Shown here one piece after another: positions 43,540-52,628 of a stretch of 64,000 nucleotides of DNA. The position numbers and the translations under genes are program-made. Location: the NCBI RefSeq assembly GCF_900155615.1, contig NZ_FUHT01000002.1:1-64000 (forward strand), written 5' to 3'. The number at the start of each line of letters is the position of its first letter. Position 1 is the stretch's first letter. Under the pieces are notes generated by a model that saw only the letters and a list, made by a program, of their open reading frames with translations, was not told the origin of the DNA and ran no database searches. The stretch is from Massiliimalia massiliensis. Lineage in GTDB: Bacteria; Bacillota; Clostridia; Oscillospirales; Ruminococcaceae.

Positions 43540-44673
43540 ATGATATATAGAAATTTCCACAATTTAAAGCTTTCCGGGCTGGGTCTCGGGATGATGAGGC
43601 TCCCGGTTGTAAACGGAGACGATAATATCATCGACGAACCCAAAGCAGCCGAAATTATTGACTATGCCTATCGGCATGGCATTAACTATTATGACACCGC
43701 ATGGGGTTATCATAACGGTAATTCTGAGCTGATCGCGGGAAAATATCTTTCCAAATACCCCAGGGAAAGCTTCTGTCTCGCTTCAAAATTCCCCGGCTAT
43801 GATAACTCTAATATGCCAAAAATAAAAGAGATATTTGAAAAACAATTGAAAAAGTGCCAAACCCCGTACTTTGATTTCTACCTGATTCATAATGTGTATG
43901 AAGGAAATATCGACGATTATCTCAACCCGGATTTTGGAATTTTAGATTATCTGCTGGAGCAAAAGGAAAAAGGCCGGATTCGGCATCTCGGGTTCTCAGC
44001 GCACGGCTCGACAGAGGTAATCAAGAGATTTCTTGCGGCCTATGGCGAACACATGGAGTTTTGTCAGCTTCAGGTCAATTATATGGACTGGCATTTCCAG
44101 GAGGCGCAGCAGAAGGTTGAGATCGCGCGCCATGCGGGTATCCCGGTTTGGATCATGGAGCCCCTCCGCGGCGGCAAGCTCGCAAAGTCCTCCAATGAAA
44201 TGGAGGCTGAACTAAAAGCCATGAGACCGGATGAAAGTATTCCGGGGTGGGCGTTTCGGTTTTTACAGTCGATTCCCGGCGTCACGATGGTTCTTTCCGG
44301 AATGTCCAGCCTGGAGCAATTGAAGGACAATATAGAAACCTGGCAAACAGACGCTCCCTTATCTCCGGAGGAGTTTGACACGATAGTTAAGCTGGCGGAC
44401 GAAGAAGTGCGCAGAGGAGGGCTTCCCTGTACAGCCTGCCACTATTGTACCAGCCATTGCCCGCAAAAGCTTCCTATCCCAGAACTGCTCGCGTTATATA
44501 ATGAGCATATCATTACCGGAGGAGGATTTCTCGCACCGATGACTGTCGCTAGCATGCCGAAGGAACAGCAGCCCTCTAGCTGCATCGGCTGCCGTAGCTG
44601 TGAGCAGGTCTGTCCGCAGCAGATTGAAATTTCAAACGCGATGCATGAATTCTCGTCCATTCTAGGACTGTAA
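43540..44673 (+). CDS. aldo-keto reductase with C-terminal ferredoxin domain
   Basis: About 377 residues. The AKR barrel has DTAWGYHNGNSE (catalytic Tyr), a Lys in LASKFPGY and FYLIHNV, where Asn replaces part of the usual catalytic His-Trp. The C-terminus has two cluster motifs, CTACHYCTSHCP and CIGCRSCEQVCP, each able to bind a [4Fe-4S] cluster. It likely takes electrons from a ferredoxin or the adjacent flavodoxin. ATG 43540 is the family-consistent start but has a poor ribosome site; a hairpin (GCTTTCGC/GCGAAAGC, 43505-43524) and a short frame ending over the start codon precede it. Confidence 0.9.
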   Translation: MIYRNFHNLKLSGLGLGMMRLPVVNGDDNIIDEPKAAEIIDYAYRHGINYYDTAWGYHNGNSELIAGKYLSKYPRESFCLASKFPGYDNSNMPKIKEIFEKQLKKCQTPYFDFYLIHNVYEGNIDDYLNPDFGILDYLLEQKEKGRIRHLGFSAHGSTEVIKRFLAAYGEHMEFCQLQVNYMDWHFQEAQQKVEIARHAGIPVWIMEPLRGGKLAKSSNEMEAELKAMRPDESIPGWAFRFLQSIPGVTMVLSGMSSLEQLKDNIETWQTDAPLSPEEFDTIVKLADEEVRRGGLPCTACHYCTSHCPQKLPIPELLALYNEHIITGGGFLAPMTVASMPKEQQPSSCIGCRSCEQVCPQQIEISNAMHEFSSILGL

Positions 44674-44737
44674 GCGAGGTTCTTGCCTCACCCAAAAGGT
44701 TCTGTGCCGAGGTCCGGCAGTCCAGCCGCATCATTTC

Positions 44738-44791
44738 AAATAGAAACAAAGCTCCGCAGGCCAGTTGGCCTGCGGAGCTTTGTTTCTATTT
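44738..44791. terminator. bidirectional terminator, 25-bp perfect stem
   Basis: From AAATAGAAACAAAGC to GCTTTGTTTCTATTT with loop AGTT, between convergent genes. Confidence 0.92.
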
Positions 44792-44815
44792 GTATGTTTA
44801 TTATCGGTTTCATCA

Positions 44816-46831
44816 TTATTCTATGAACAGGATTTCTGCTCCGAATTCCTCCAGCCTAACCAGAATGCCGTTCTTTTCCAACTCCGCGCCGGTTAAGCAC
44901 TGTGACGCTTTTGTCTCCGAAAACCGGATGCAATAGCTCTTTTCAGCCTGTAGTCCTCGCGGATAGAAACGCCTTTCCGGAGCATCACCCTGTGCCCGGT
45001 AAACCATCACGATACTGCGGGACTGGTCTGCGGCAACAGCCTGGATTGCATCCCAGCCCCATCCGCCTCCGGGAATATTATTTCTTGGCGCCGCCAGATG
45101 GATAATCTTCGCATCACGTACAAGCTCCCTCAGTTCTTTATAAAGAGCGATTGCCCGGCGGGTTTCCTCCATCTGCTTTTCAGTCCATTCTGTAACGCGG
45201 TGCATCAAAATGAGCGGCCCGCCAAAAATGGAACTATATAAAGTATAATGTGTTGGTTCATCCTGCATATAGCGCACGCTGTATCGCGGTGAAAACGGAT
45301 AGGAAGCTCCATAAATCCCCTGGCGGGTAGAATAGGCATCAATATTATCCACTGTGATGCTGGTATGGTACAGGCGCGCCATCTGGTAGGTCATCATACA
45401 ACCGCCATCCTCACAGTTTTCAATTACCAACTGTGGATGGCGGCTTTTCAGCTCCGCAATCACGAGATCCAGACCATACTGTGAATTAGCATAGTTGCTG
45501 TCTCCTGCCTCGTGGGTATGATCCGCCCGGTTACAGCACTTTACCATATCCTCTCCATCCTGAACAATATATTCCACGCCCTCCTCGCTGACCAGCTTGG
45601 ACAGCGCTTCGATCAGCCATTCCCGGCAAGGGGTATGTCCCAGGCAGAGCGGAGCAGCGCCGAAATAGTCTACTTCAGTATGTACCAGCCAGTCCGGGTG
45701 CTCCTGTGCGGCAGGGGCATTGAGATTACACTGCGCAAGAGCGACATGCACCCCGAATTTCATACCATAGGATTTCGCCCTGTCAGCCAGTGGTTTCAGG
45801 CCGTGCGGAAATTTCACAGGATCGGGGCGCCAATCGCCTACGTTCCTCGCCCAGCCCAGATCCAGTACGGCGAGTTCCAATCCCAGCTCTGCGGCGCGGT
45901 CAATCGCCCGGAGCTGCTGGGCCTCATTAATGTCCTGATCATAAGCCCAGGAATTATACTGCGCCCAGGGATATCGGCCGTCCGGCATCGGCGGCGAGAT
46001 ATGCGTTTCGGTAAACCGCTGGGTCACATAGCCTGCCTCATCCCAATCTCCGTCAAAGCGGCCGAAAAATACTGCCGGAATTTCAAACCGTTTTCCCGGT
46101 GCAAGACGGTGGGACAGCTCATCGATTTGGCCGACAATATGTGCCCGGCTGGAATCAGCCCATGCACGAATCCGGCTTTTTCCGTTAAATTCGATCCCGC
46201 AAACTAAGCCTTTCCCGGCTTCCGTCATCGCATCATAATAGCCGCCCTGCTGATCGGTAAGCAGCGCGAACCATGCGCAGCTTGTCGGATGCCAATACTG
46301 GGATGGGAAAGAGCCCATCCGGATTTCATGCGGGGCACGTCCGGCAACCAGCCGAATTTCATCCGGACGGAAAAAATCGCGGCGGTATTTCGCACTGAAC
46401 TGTTCGACATGGAATAGGGTAAGCGGCAGCTTATCGCAGGGAAGAATGGACAGAAGCCTGCAGTCGTCTATGAAAAGATCGGTACTGCCGATGTTTTCCA
46501 GCGTTCCCCAGGTTCTTACAAAGGGATGGCCGGCAAATGCAGTAATATTTTGTGTCAGCCGAAGAGAATGCTCCTGGTTCTCCAGGATGACCGTTAGGGT
46601 ACGGCTTTGATCAGCCGCTGTCTGCTCATCGGCACAGACCAGGTATGTCCACTGCGGCGCCTTTCCGGAAACCATGACACACCCGAGCTCTCCTGATTCA
46701 AAATCCATTCCGGAAGCCGAACCGCATACCTTCCAAAAAAGGGCTCCATTCGAAAGATAGACTGTGGCTTCTATTCCTCCGGCAGCAACCGTCCACGCTC
46801 CCGATGCAGATTCCAGTAGTTTTCCATTCAT
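44816..46831 (-). CDS. GH36-type alpha-galactosidase-like glycosidase
   Basis: About 671 residues: an N-terminal beta domain (1-290) and a TIM barrel (LAVLDLGWARNVGDW near 320). It recalls clan GH-D. The nucleophile should be Asp425 in YIVQDGEDM, where classical GH36 has a Lys-Trp-Asp; here the Lys-Trp is Val-Gln. The second Asp is expected near 475-495 (ENCEDGG, VDNIDAY), not in the classical GGGGRFD. So it may act on another alpha-linked sugar. No signal peptide. ATG 46831 has GGGAGGAG upstream. It is transcribed alone. Confidence 0.8.
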   Translation of the reverse strand: MNGKLLESASGAWTVAAGGIEATVYLSNGALFWKVCGSASGMDFESGELGCVMVSGKAPQWTYLVCADEQTAADQSRTLTVILENQEHSLRLTQNITAFAGHPFVRTWGTLENIGSTDLFIDDCRLLSILPCDKLPLTLFHVEQFSAKYRRDFFRPDEIRLVAGRAPHEIRMGSFPSQYWHPTSCAWFALLTDQQGGYYDAMTEAGKGLVCGIEFNGKSRIRAWADSSRAHIVGQIDELSHRLAPGKRFEIPAVFFGRFDGDWDEAGYVTQRFTETHISPPMPDGRYPWAQYNSWAYDQDINEAQQLRAIDRAAELGLELAVLDLGWARNVGDWRPDPVKFPHGLKPLADRAKSYGMKFGVHVALAQCNLNAPAAQEHPDWLVHTEVDYFGAAPLCLGHTPCREWLIEALSKLVSEEGVEYIVQDGEDMVKCCNRADHTHEAGDSNYANSQYGLDLVIAELKSRHPQLVIENCEDGGCMMTYQMARLYHTSITVDNIDAYSTRQGIYGASYPFSPRYSVRYMQDEPTHYTLYSSIFGGPLILMHRVTEWTEKQMEETRRAIALYKELRELVRDAKIIHLAAPRNNIPGGGWGWDAIQAVAADQSRSIVMVYRAQGDAPERRFYPRGLQAEKSYCIRFSETKASQCLTGAELEKNGILVRLEEFGAEILFIE

Positions 46832-46914
46832 AAGGCAGATCTCCTCCCGGTACATATTGACTGACAGCAAACGGCTCAAGCCAAAACACCATAAGCTGCC
46901 AGACCAAAAATCAC

Positions 46915-46943
46915 ATTTAAGAACCTTATCTTTATTTAAGAAC
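46915..46943. promoter_or_regulatory. direct repeat ATTTAAGAAC x2
   Basis: Perfect 10-bp copies at 46915-46924 and 46934-46943, 19 bp apart, just downstream of the expected transcription start of the GH36 gene. Operator candidate. Confidence 0.5.
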
Positions 46944-46952
46944 TATAATGCT

Positions 46953-46981
46953 ATTATATCCAGCTTGATTCTCTTTGTCAA
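46953..46981 (-). promoter_or_regulatory. consensus promoter of the GH36 gene
   Basis: Perfect TTGACA (46976-46981), 17-bp spacer, perfect TATAAT (46953-46958). Confidence 0.8.
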
Positions 46982-47051
46982 TCAGGTTCTTTCCATGCTT
47001 TCCAACAAGAAACCGTAACGCCGGCCCTGCCATAAAAGCGCGTCAATACTA

Positions 47052-47081
47052 TTGACATATGAATTCTAAACCTTCTATACT
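47052..47081 (+). promoter_or_regulatory. promoter of the TIM-barrel isomerase gene
   Basis: TTGACA (47052-47057), 18-bp spacer, TATACT (47076-47081). Confidence 0.65.
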
Positions 47082-47109
47082 ATACATAATGAAACAAAGG
47101 AGGATTTCT

Positions 47110-47919
47110 ATGTCACATATTGCTTACGGCGGCCAGACCTATCCATGGCAGATGAATATTGAAAAATTTCACGGACAGGTGCCGCATATGGTAGATACCC
47201 TTGTTCAGGCAGGCTTTACCGGAATTGAGGCGGAAATCTGCATGCTGGAGGATTATTATACCGATTGGCAAAGGCTAAAAGCCCTATTGGATGAAAAAGG
47301 GATCGTCCTGGCAGCTTTGGCTGTCCATGAACCCTGGCTGCTTCCCAGGGAAACCGAGGAGGAATATCAGGCTGCGAACCAAGCAATTGAGTTTTTGACC
47401 CATTTTCCTGCCGCTAAGCTGATGCTGGGACATGCCGCGGAAGACCCGATCCGGGAACACAATCTAAGGGAAAAGCAGGATAACCAGATGTCCTGTATCC
47501 GCGCCATCGGGCAGCGCGCTGCAGAACGGGGTATTGTCAGCGTATTCCATCCAAATTCCACGCCAAACTCCATCTTCCGGTATGAGGAGGATTATCAGAT
47601 TATGTTTGACGCCCTCTATCAGTGCGAGGTTGGCTATGCCCCGGATATCGGGCACATGCTCAACGGGAATATTGACCCGCTCGCGGTAATCAAACAGCAC
47701 CGGGACAAAGTGCGCCACGTCCATTTTAAGGATATGGATGCTTCCCATGTTTGGGCTGCTATGGGAAAGGGCATCGGAGATTTCAAAAGCATCATAGACT
47801 TTTTAAATGATACGGATTACCTCGGATGGATTATTGTGGAGGATGAATCTCCCGACGCTGTACGGGATTCTGATGCCGTAGTGTTGGCGGACGGGCTGTA
47901 CATAAAAGCCAGTCGCTAA
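47110..47919 (+). CDS. sugar phosphate isomerase/epimerase (TIM barrel)
   Basis: About 269 residues of the xylose-isomerase-like superfamily, related to IolE/hydroxypyruvate-isomerase-like proteins. Probable metal ligands lie in AEICMLEDYY, SVFHPNSTPNS, YAPDIGHMLNG, VRHVHFKDMD and WIIVEDESPD, in the usual order Glu-His-Asp-His-Glu. It would isomerise a keto acid or ketose. AAAGGAGG lies six bases before ATG 47110; the frame upstream is unused. It is transcribed alone. Confidence 0.88.
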   Translation: MSHIAYGGQTYPWQMNIEKFHGQVPHMVDTLVQAGFTGIEAEICMLEDYYTDWQRLKALLDEKGIVLAALAVHEPWLLPRETEEEYQAANQAIEFLTHFPAAKLMLGHAAEDPIREHNLREKQDNQMSCIRAIGQRAAERGIVSVFHPNSTPNSIFRYEEDYQIMFDALYQCEVGYAPDIGHMLNGNIDPLAVIKQHRDKVRHVHFKDMDASHVWAAMGKGIGDFKSIIDFLNDTDYLGWIIVEDESPDAVRDSDAVVLADGLYIKASR

Positions 47920-47986
47920 CGGGAAAATATATGGTCTTTTCAGGCTATAAAAAGAAGCAAAAATTTTCTTATCTTGTATTTTGCTA

Positions 47987-48014
47987 TTGACAACCCGGCG
48001 AGAAAGAGTATAAT
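47987..48014 (+). promoter_or_regulatory. promoter of the malate/malic enzyme operon
   Basis: Perfect TTGACA (47987-47992), 16-bp spacer, perfect TATAAT (48009-48014). Confidence 0.8.
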
Positions 48015-48040
48015 ATAAGTGTAATGCTTTGAGAACAGAG

Positions 48041-48076
48041 AAACGCATTTACTCGATGGAGTAACTGCGTTTTTTT
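48041..48076 (+). terminator. leader terminator (attenuator candidate)
   Basis: AAACGCA and TGCGTTT with a 2x2 internal loop and TACTC / GAGTA, loop GATG, then seven T. It lies about 30 bases after the expected mRNA start and 40 bases before the first gene, so most transcripts should stop here unless something prevents it. Confidence 0.7.
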
Positions 48077-48116
48077 GTTGTCCTAATGTTACATTAAATT
48101 AATGGAGGAATGTGTA

Positions 48117-49232
48117 ATGGCTAAGACTAATATTGTCGATTGGAACACGATTACCAACTTTGTAACCGATGCCTTTGTTGGCTATGGAATCCCGCGCGAG
48201 GATGCGGAAATCTGCGCTGATGTTCTTTTGGAAAGTGACAAAAGAGGCATTGAGTCTCACGGTGTAAACCGTTTCAAACCCATCTATCTTGATAGAATCA
48301 AAGCTGGTATTCAGCAGCCTACTACCGAATTTGAAATTGTTAAGGAAACACCAACCACTGCTGTGATCGACGGCCACAATGGAATGGGCCAGGTAATCGG
48401 CTACAAGTCCATGCAGATGGCGATTGACAAGGCAAAGGAATATGGCATGGGCATGGTTGCAGTCCGCAACTCCTGCCATTACGGTATTGCCGGCTACTAT
48501 GCCACCATGGCGGCAAAACAGGGCTGTATTGGTATGACAGGTACCAACGCAAGACCTTCCGTTGCTCCAACATTTGGGGTTGAGGGCATGTTTGGTACTA
48601 ACCCGCTTACAATTGGTATTCCTACTGATGAAGATTTTGACTTTGTGATTGACTGCGCGACTTCAATCACACAAAACGGTAAGATCGAATATTACGAGAG
48701 AATCGGTGAAGATGTACATCCGGGTACAGTGATCGGCCTGGACGGTGAACCAATCGAGGGCGATTCAGGCGTTGCTCTGAAGAAAATCCGCAACGGCGAA
48801 GCCGCTCTTACTACCCTCGGCGGTATTGGCGAGGCTCTTGGCGGATACAAGGGCTACGGCTATGCAATGGTAATCGAGCTTCTTTCCGCTATTCTTCAGG
48901 ATGGCTGCTATGGTAAGGACCTCGATGGTAAGGATGAAAATGGAAACATCAGACCATATCATCTTGGCCACTTCTTTATTGCAATTGATACCAACCACTT
49001 CCTTGGTGAAGAGCTTACAAGAAAGAAAGCCGGCGACATTATCCGTTCAGTCCGTGCTTCCAGAAAAGCTCCTGGCCATGATAAAATTTACTCTGCAGGG
49101 GAAAAAGAATGGAATGTATGGCAGAGCAGAAAAGACAGCGGCGTTCCGATCAACGAATCTGTTCAAAAGGAAATTATCGCTGTCCGCGACGAGCTTGGCC
49201 TGACACAGTACAAATTCCCGTGGGAAGACTAA
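48117..49232 (+). CDS. Ldh-family malate/L-lactate dehydrogenase
   Basis: About 371 residues of the NAD(P)-dependent Ldh/YlbC/ComC family, which differs from the classical lactate dehydrogenases. The catalytic His lies in GIESHGVNRF near 46, and VRNSCHYGIAGYYA and FGTNPLTIGIPT are family motifs. It oxidises malate, lactate, sulfolactate or a related 2-hydroxy acid. The malic enzyme 27 bp downstream makes malate the best guess. Start ATG 48117 follows GGAGG by eight bases. Confidence 0.9.
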   Translation: MAKTNIVDWNTITNFVTDAFVGYGIPREDAEICADVLLESDKRGIESHGVNRFKPIYLDRIKAGIQQPTTEFEIVKETPTTAVIDGHNGMGQVIGYKSMQMAIDKAKEYGMGMVAVRNSCHYGIAGYYATMAAKQGCIGMTGTNARPSVAPTFGVEGMFGTNPLTIGIPTDEDFDFVIDCATSITQNGKIEYYERIGEDVHPGTVIGLDGEPIEGDSGVALKKIRNGEAALTTLGGIGEALGGYKGYGYAMVIELLSAILQDGCYGKDLDGKDENGNIRPYHLGHFFIAIDTNHFLGEELTRKKAGDIIRSVRASRKAPGHDKIYSAGEKEWNVWQSRKDSGVPINESVQKEIIAVRDELGLTQYKFPWED

Positions 49233-49259
49233 CAAGGATTCATTGAAAGGATATATGAT

Positions 49260-50432
49260 ATGAATATCAGAGAACAATCCCTGGAAAAGCATTATGAATG
49301 GCAGGGAAAAATTGAAGTTAATTCCAGAGTCCCCATCAATACGATGGAGGAATTGTCCTTAGCCTATACGCCCGGCGTCGCAGAGCCTTGCCTGGCGATC
49401 AACAAGGATTATAACAAATCCTTTGAGCTGACCCGCAGATCCAATCTTGTGGCTGTCATCACAGACGGTACCGCAATTTTAGGGCTTGGCGATATCGGCC
49501 CGGAAGCAGGGATGCCTGTTATGGAAGGCAAATGCGCCCTGTTTAAAGAATTCGCCGACGTTGACGCTTTCCCAATCTGCATCCGCACCAAGGATGTTGA
49601 TGAGTTGGTTCAGACAATCTACAATATCTCCGGTTCCTTCGGCGGAATCAATCTGGAGGACATTTCAGCGCCAAGATGCTTTGAAGTGGAAAAGAAGCTG
49701 AAAGAAATCTGCGACATTCCTGTTTTCCACGATGACCAGCACGGTACAGCGATTGTAGTCGCCGCCGCTCTGCTGAACGCGCTGAAGGTGGTCGGCAAAA
49801 AAATCGACGAGGTCAAGGTTGTAATCAACGGCGCCGGCAGCGCTGGTATTGCAATCGCCCGTCACATTCTCCGTTTAGGTGTCAAAAACCTTACTTTGGT
49901 TGACCGTTTCGGAATCATCTACAAAGGCGCGGAAAACAACAACCCGGCCCAGGAAGAAATGGCTGAGGTCACTAACCTTTCCGGTCAAAAGGGAACGCTG
50001 GTTGACGCAGTAAAGGGCGCTGATGTGTTTATCGGCGTATCCGCGCCTGGCGTGCTTACTCCGGAAATGGTTCAGACCATGAACCACGACGCCATTGTAT
50101 TCCCAATGGCAAACCCAACGCCGGAAATTATGCCTGACCTTGCCAAACAGGCAGGTGCGAGAGTAGTTGGAACGGGACGGTCAGATTTCCCGAATCAGAT
50201 CAATAACGTAATGGCCTTCCCCGGCGTTTTCCGTGGTGCTCTTGACTGCCGCGCTTCTGATATCAACGAGGAAATGAAGATGGCGACATCTTATGCACTG
50301 GCAGGACTGGTTTCAGACGAGGAGCTTTCCGAGGACTATATTCTTCCCCGCGCAATTGACAAGCGTATCGGAAAAATCGTTGCAGCCGCTGTTGTAGAAG
50401 CTGCAAAAAAATCCGGGGTTGCAAGAATATAA
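49260..50432 (+). CDS. malic enzyme (NAD(P)-dependent)
   Basis: A 390-residue short bacterial malic enzyme that decarboxylates malate to pyruvate. [13 protein letters not shown] near 31 and [21 protein letters not shown] near 159 (Asp-Asp metal site) are signatures, and [15 protein letters not shown] near 187 binds NAD(P). Second gene of the operon, with GAAAGGA before the ATG. It links pyruvate and C4 acids; CO2 fixation in reverse is possible. Confidence 0.94.
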   Translation: MNIREQSLEKHYEWQGKIEVNSRVPINTMEELSLAYTPGVAEPCLAINKDYNKSFELTRRSNLVAVITDGTAILGLGDIGPEAGMPVMEGKCALFKEFADVDAFPICIRTKDVDELVQTIYNISGSFGGINLEDISAPRCFEVEKKLKEICDIPVFHDDQHGTAIVVAAALLNALKVVGKKIDEVKVVINGAGSAGIAIARHILRLGVKNLTLVDRFGIIYKGAENNNPAQEEMAEVTNLSGQKGTLVDAVKGADVFIGVSAPGVLTPEMVQTMNHDAIVFPMANPTPEIMPDLAKQAGARVVGTGRSDFPNQINNVMAFPGVFRGALDCRASDINEEMKMATSYALAGLVSDEELSEDYILPRAIDKRIGKIVAAAVVEAAKKSGVARI

Positions 50433-50456
50433 GCGGCAAGCTAAAAACAGATTCAG

Positions 50457-50494
50457 AAAAGCCGATTCCGTTATAACGGAATCGGCTTTTCTTT
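50457..50494 (+). terminator. terminator after malic enzyme
   Basis: A self-complementary stem AAAAGCCGATTCCGTT / AACGGAATCGGCTTTT followed by CTTT. Confidence 0.85.
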
Positions 50495-50503
50495 GCCTAA
50501 ACT

Positions 50504-50544
50504 GTAAAAGTCCGGAAACAGTTTGTTACAACCGTTCCCGGACT
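50504..50544 (-). terminator. terminator after the leftward TIM-barrel gene
   Basis: An 11-bp stem AGTCCGGGAAC / GTTTCCGGACT (one G-T) with a short T run on the minus strand. Confidence 0.6.
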
Positions 50545-50552
50545 CTTCTGTT

Positions 50553-51269
50553 TTACAGGGTAAGCAGATATTCTGCGGATTTAGCTGCACATTCCAGTGG
50601 TGTTCCGGCAGGATATTCTTCCTGTTCATAGACAAACACCGCATCCGGGCACATTTCCTTGATCTTGGCAAAGTCAATGGTACCATCCTGTGCGTTTACA
50701 TTGTCTTTTCCCTTGATTTGTTTAAGGTGTATCATCGGGCAACGCTCCTTATGCGCCTGCAAATATTCCATCGCATCCAGTCCGGCATAGTCTATCCAGA
50801 ATACGTCCGGCTGCTGTTTCACATATTTGGGGTCTGTCTCCTCAAAAAGAACGTCCAGAGGATATACCCCTTCGTCCGGCGCCAGTTCCCAGTTATGGTT
50901 ATGGTAGCCAAAAACAAAGCCCTGCTCCGCGCACTTCTTTCCGATTTTGTTGAATTCTACAGCAAACTCCTTGGCCTGTTTGACTGATTTGACCTCGGCG
51001 CCCGGACAGATGATGTATTTCGCGCCGATTGTTTTCAGATATACAAGGGTCGCCTCCAGATCGTTGACAAGAATGTCATATCCAACATGTGCGGAAATCC
51101 CCTCCAAGCCTAATTCGTCCAGCTTTTGCTTCATCTCTCCGGCTGGAATTCCGCCAAATCCGGCAAATTCCACCCCGGCGTAGCCCATTTCAGCAACCCT
51201 TTCTAGGGTGGAGAAAAAATCCGTTTGGGTATCATCCTTCACCGACCATAGCTGTAAATATATTTTCAT
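50553..51269 (-). CDS. sugar phosphate isomerase/epimerase (TIM barrel)
   Basis: A 238-residue barrel. Probable ligands: Glu in GVEFAGFGG, His in FGYHNHNWEL, Asp in DVFWIDYAGLD, His in CPMIHLKQIKG and Glu in FVYEQEEYPAG. AP_endonuc_2 proteins of this length often accompany a Gfo/Idh/MocA dehydrogenase and act on 3-keto sugars; exactly such a gene lies 11 bp upstream. AGGAG is nine bases before the ATG. Confidence 0.9.
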   Translation of the reverse strand: MKIYLQLWSVKDDTQTDFFSTLERVAEMGYAGVEFAGFGGIPAGEMKQKLDELGLEGISAHVGYDILVNDLEATLVYLKTIGAKYIICPGAEVKSVKQAKEFAVEFNKIGKKCAEQGFVFGYHNHNWELAPDEGVYPLDVLFEETDPKYVKQQPDVFWIDYAGLDAMEYLQAHKERCPMIHLKQIKGKDNVNAQDGTIDFAKIKEMCPDAVFVYEQEEYPAGTPLECAAKSAEYLLTL

Positions 51270-51280
51270 GATGAATACTC

Positions 51281-52453
51281 CTAAATTTCAGGAACCGTGA
51301 TGGTAATCTCTTTTCCGATTTTTGCAGATTCAATGATTCCATCGATAATTGCCTGGTTATAGATAATTTCAGCAGAGGAAATCGGTGTTTTGCCGCCTTC
51401 TTTAATCGCGTCCAGAACACTTCTAATCTTATCATAGAACGCAGCTTCCGGTTCAGTAGACAGTGGCACTTCTGTCTCTACCGGGTTGCCGGCAATATTA
51501 TGGAAGATTTTCAGCGGGCGGTCAAAACTGCCGTTGTAGCATTCCGCAGACGGAATCTTCAAGCCGCCCTCTGTTCCGAGGATAATCGTGTCTCCGGTCG
51601 TATCCATGTTCATTGCCCAGGAAATTCTAAAGTCCAGGATAATATCCCCCTCCAAACGGACAAAGCCGGCCGCGAAATCCTCTACGTTAAAGATTTTCGC
51701 ATAGTCCTCATGCCCGCTCTGCACATAGCCCGCATAATTCGGGTTTGTTCCAAAGAAGTTGGAGGTATAGCCGGTAACAGTCAGCGGCTTCGGATATCCG
51801 ACTGCGTTTAACACCATATCCAGGGAATAGCATCCGATATCGCCCATGGAGCCGATCCCAGCCGTTTTCTGTTCCAGGAAGCTGGTGCCGTATGGGAATG
51901 GGATCCCAACCCGGCGTCCGCCTCCGGTCTGGATATAATAAATTTTACCCAGCATGCCGGACTGTACGATTTTTTTAATCTGCTTCATATTCGGGTCAAA
52001 CCGGGGCTGGAAACCAATCGAGAGAATCTTTCCGCTTCTCTTTTCCGCTTTCATAATTTCTGCCGCTTCTTCCATGGTTACGCACATCGGCTTTTCCAGG
52101 ATTACGTTTACGCCGTGATCCAGCGCATAGACAGCGCATTCCGCATGGGTCTGGTTATAGGTGCAGACACTGACCAGGTCGAGGTCCTTCTCATGATCGA
52201 TCAAGTCCTTATGATCCTTATAGAACTTCACGTTTTCCACGCCGAATCTCTGTGCAAATGCTTCCGCTTTGCCATCAATCAGGTCGGCCATTGCCACCAT
52301 TTCCACATCCGGCATTTTTTTGTATTCTTCGATATGCGCTTCTGCAATCCAGCCTGTGCCGATAATTGCGACTTTCAGCTTTTTCGAAGCATCAATTTCT
52401 TTTTTCTCCTTCGATAGATTTTTAAATGCGTCCTTGACATCTTGTTCTGCCAT
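51281..52453 (-). CDS. Gfo/Idh/MocA family oxidoreductase 3
   Basis: About 390 residues. It has an N-terminal extension of some 25 charged residues before the Rossmann strand KLKVAIIGTGWIAEAHI. The signature LEKPMCVTMEEA and the catalytic-domain motif SMGDIGCYSLDMVLNAV follow. Less like the pair at 15-21 kb than those are to each other. ATG 52453 is the more usable start (AAAGAG eight bases upstream) than the GTG at 52462. Forms a two-gene unit with the TIM-barrel gene. Confidence 0.9.
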   Translation of the reverse strand: MAEQDVKDAFKNLSKEKKEIDASKKLKVAIIGTGWIAEAHIEEYKKMPDVEMVAMADLIDGKAEAFAQRFGVENVKFYKDHKDLIDHEKDLDLVSVCTYNQTHAECAVYALDHGVNVILEKPMCVTMEEAAEIMKAEKRSGKILSIGFQPRFDPNMKQIKKIVQSGMLGKIYYIQTGGGRRVGIPFPYGTSFLEQKTAGIGSMGDIGCYSLDMVLNAVGYPKPLTVTGYTSNFFGTNPNYAGYVQSGHEDYAKIFNVEDFAAGFVRLEGDIILDFRISWAMNMDTTGDTIILGTEGGLKIPSAECYNGSFDRPLKIFHNIAGNPVETEVPLSTEPEAAFYDKIRSVLDAIKEGGKTPISSAEIIYNQAIIDGIIESAKIGKEITITVPEI

Positions 52454-52547
52454 TTCAATCACTCTTTTCTTTCTGTTTTTTTCTGAGCAATACTTTTATT
52501 TACTCCATGGAAGAAAATCCTCTGATGTTATCTTCCAATGCATCCCC

Positions 52548-52576
52548 ATTATATTATATTTACAGCCTATTGGCAA
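52548..52576 (-). promoter_or_regulatory. promoter of the Gfo/TIM-barrel unit
   Basis: TTGCCA (52571-52576), 17-bp spacer, TATAAT (52548-52553); a second TATAAT overlaps at 52553-52558. Confidence 0.6.
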
Positions 52577-52590
52577 GACATAAATAGCAA

Positions 52591-52624
52591 GAAAACAGGG
52601 AGCAGGCTAACCGCCTGCTCCCTG
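52591..52624 (-). terminator. terminator after the mutarotase gene
   Basis: A 12-bp stem CAGGGAGCAGGC / GCCTGCTCCCTG, loop of five, then TTTTCTTG on the minus strand. Confidence 0.8.
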
Positions 52625-52628
52625 CCTG

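Noticed and set aside
48020-48117. T-box or known riboswitch in the malate operon leader
   Set aside because: The leader is too short and has no T-box sequence or recognisable aptamer; only a terminator is supported.
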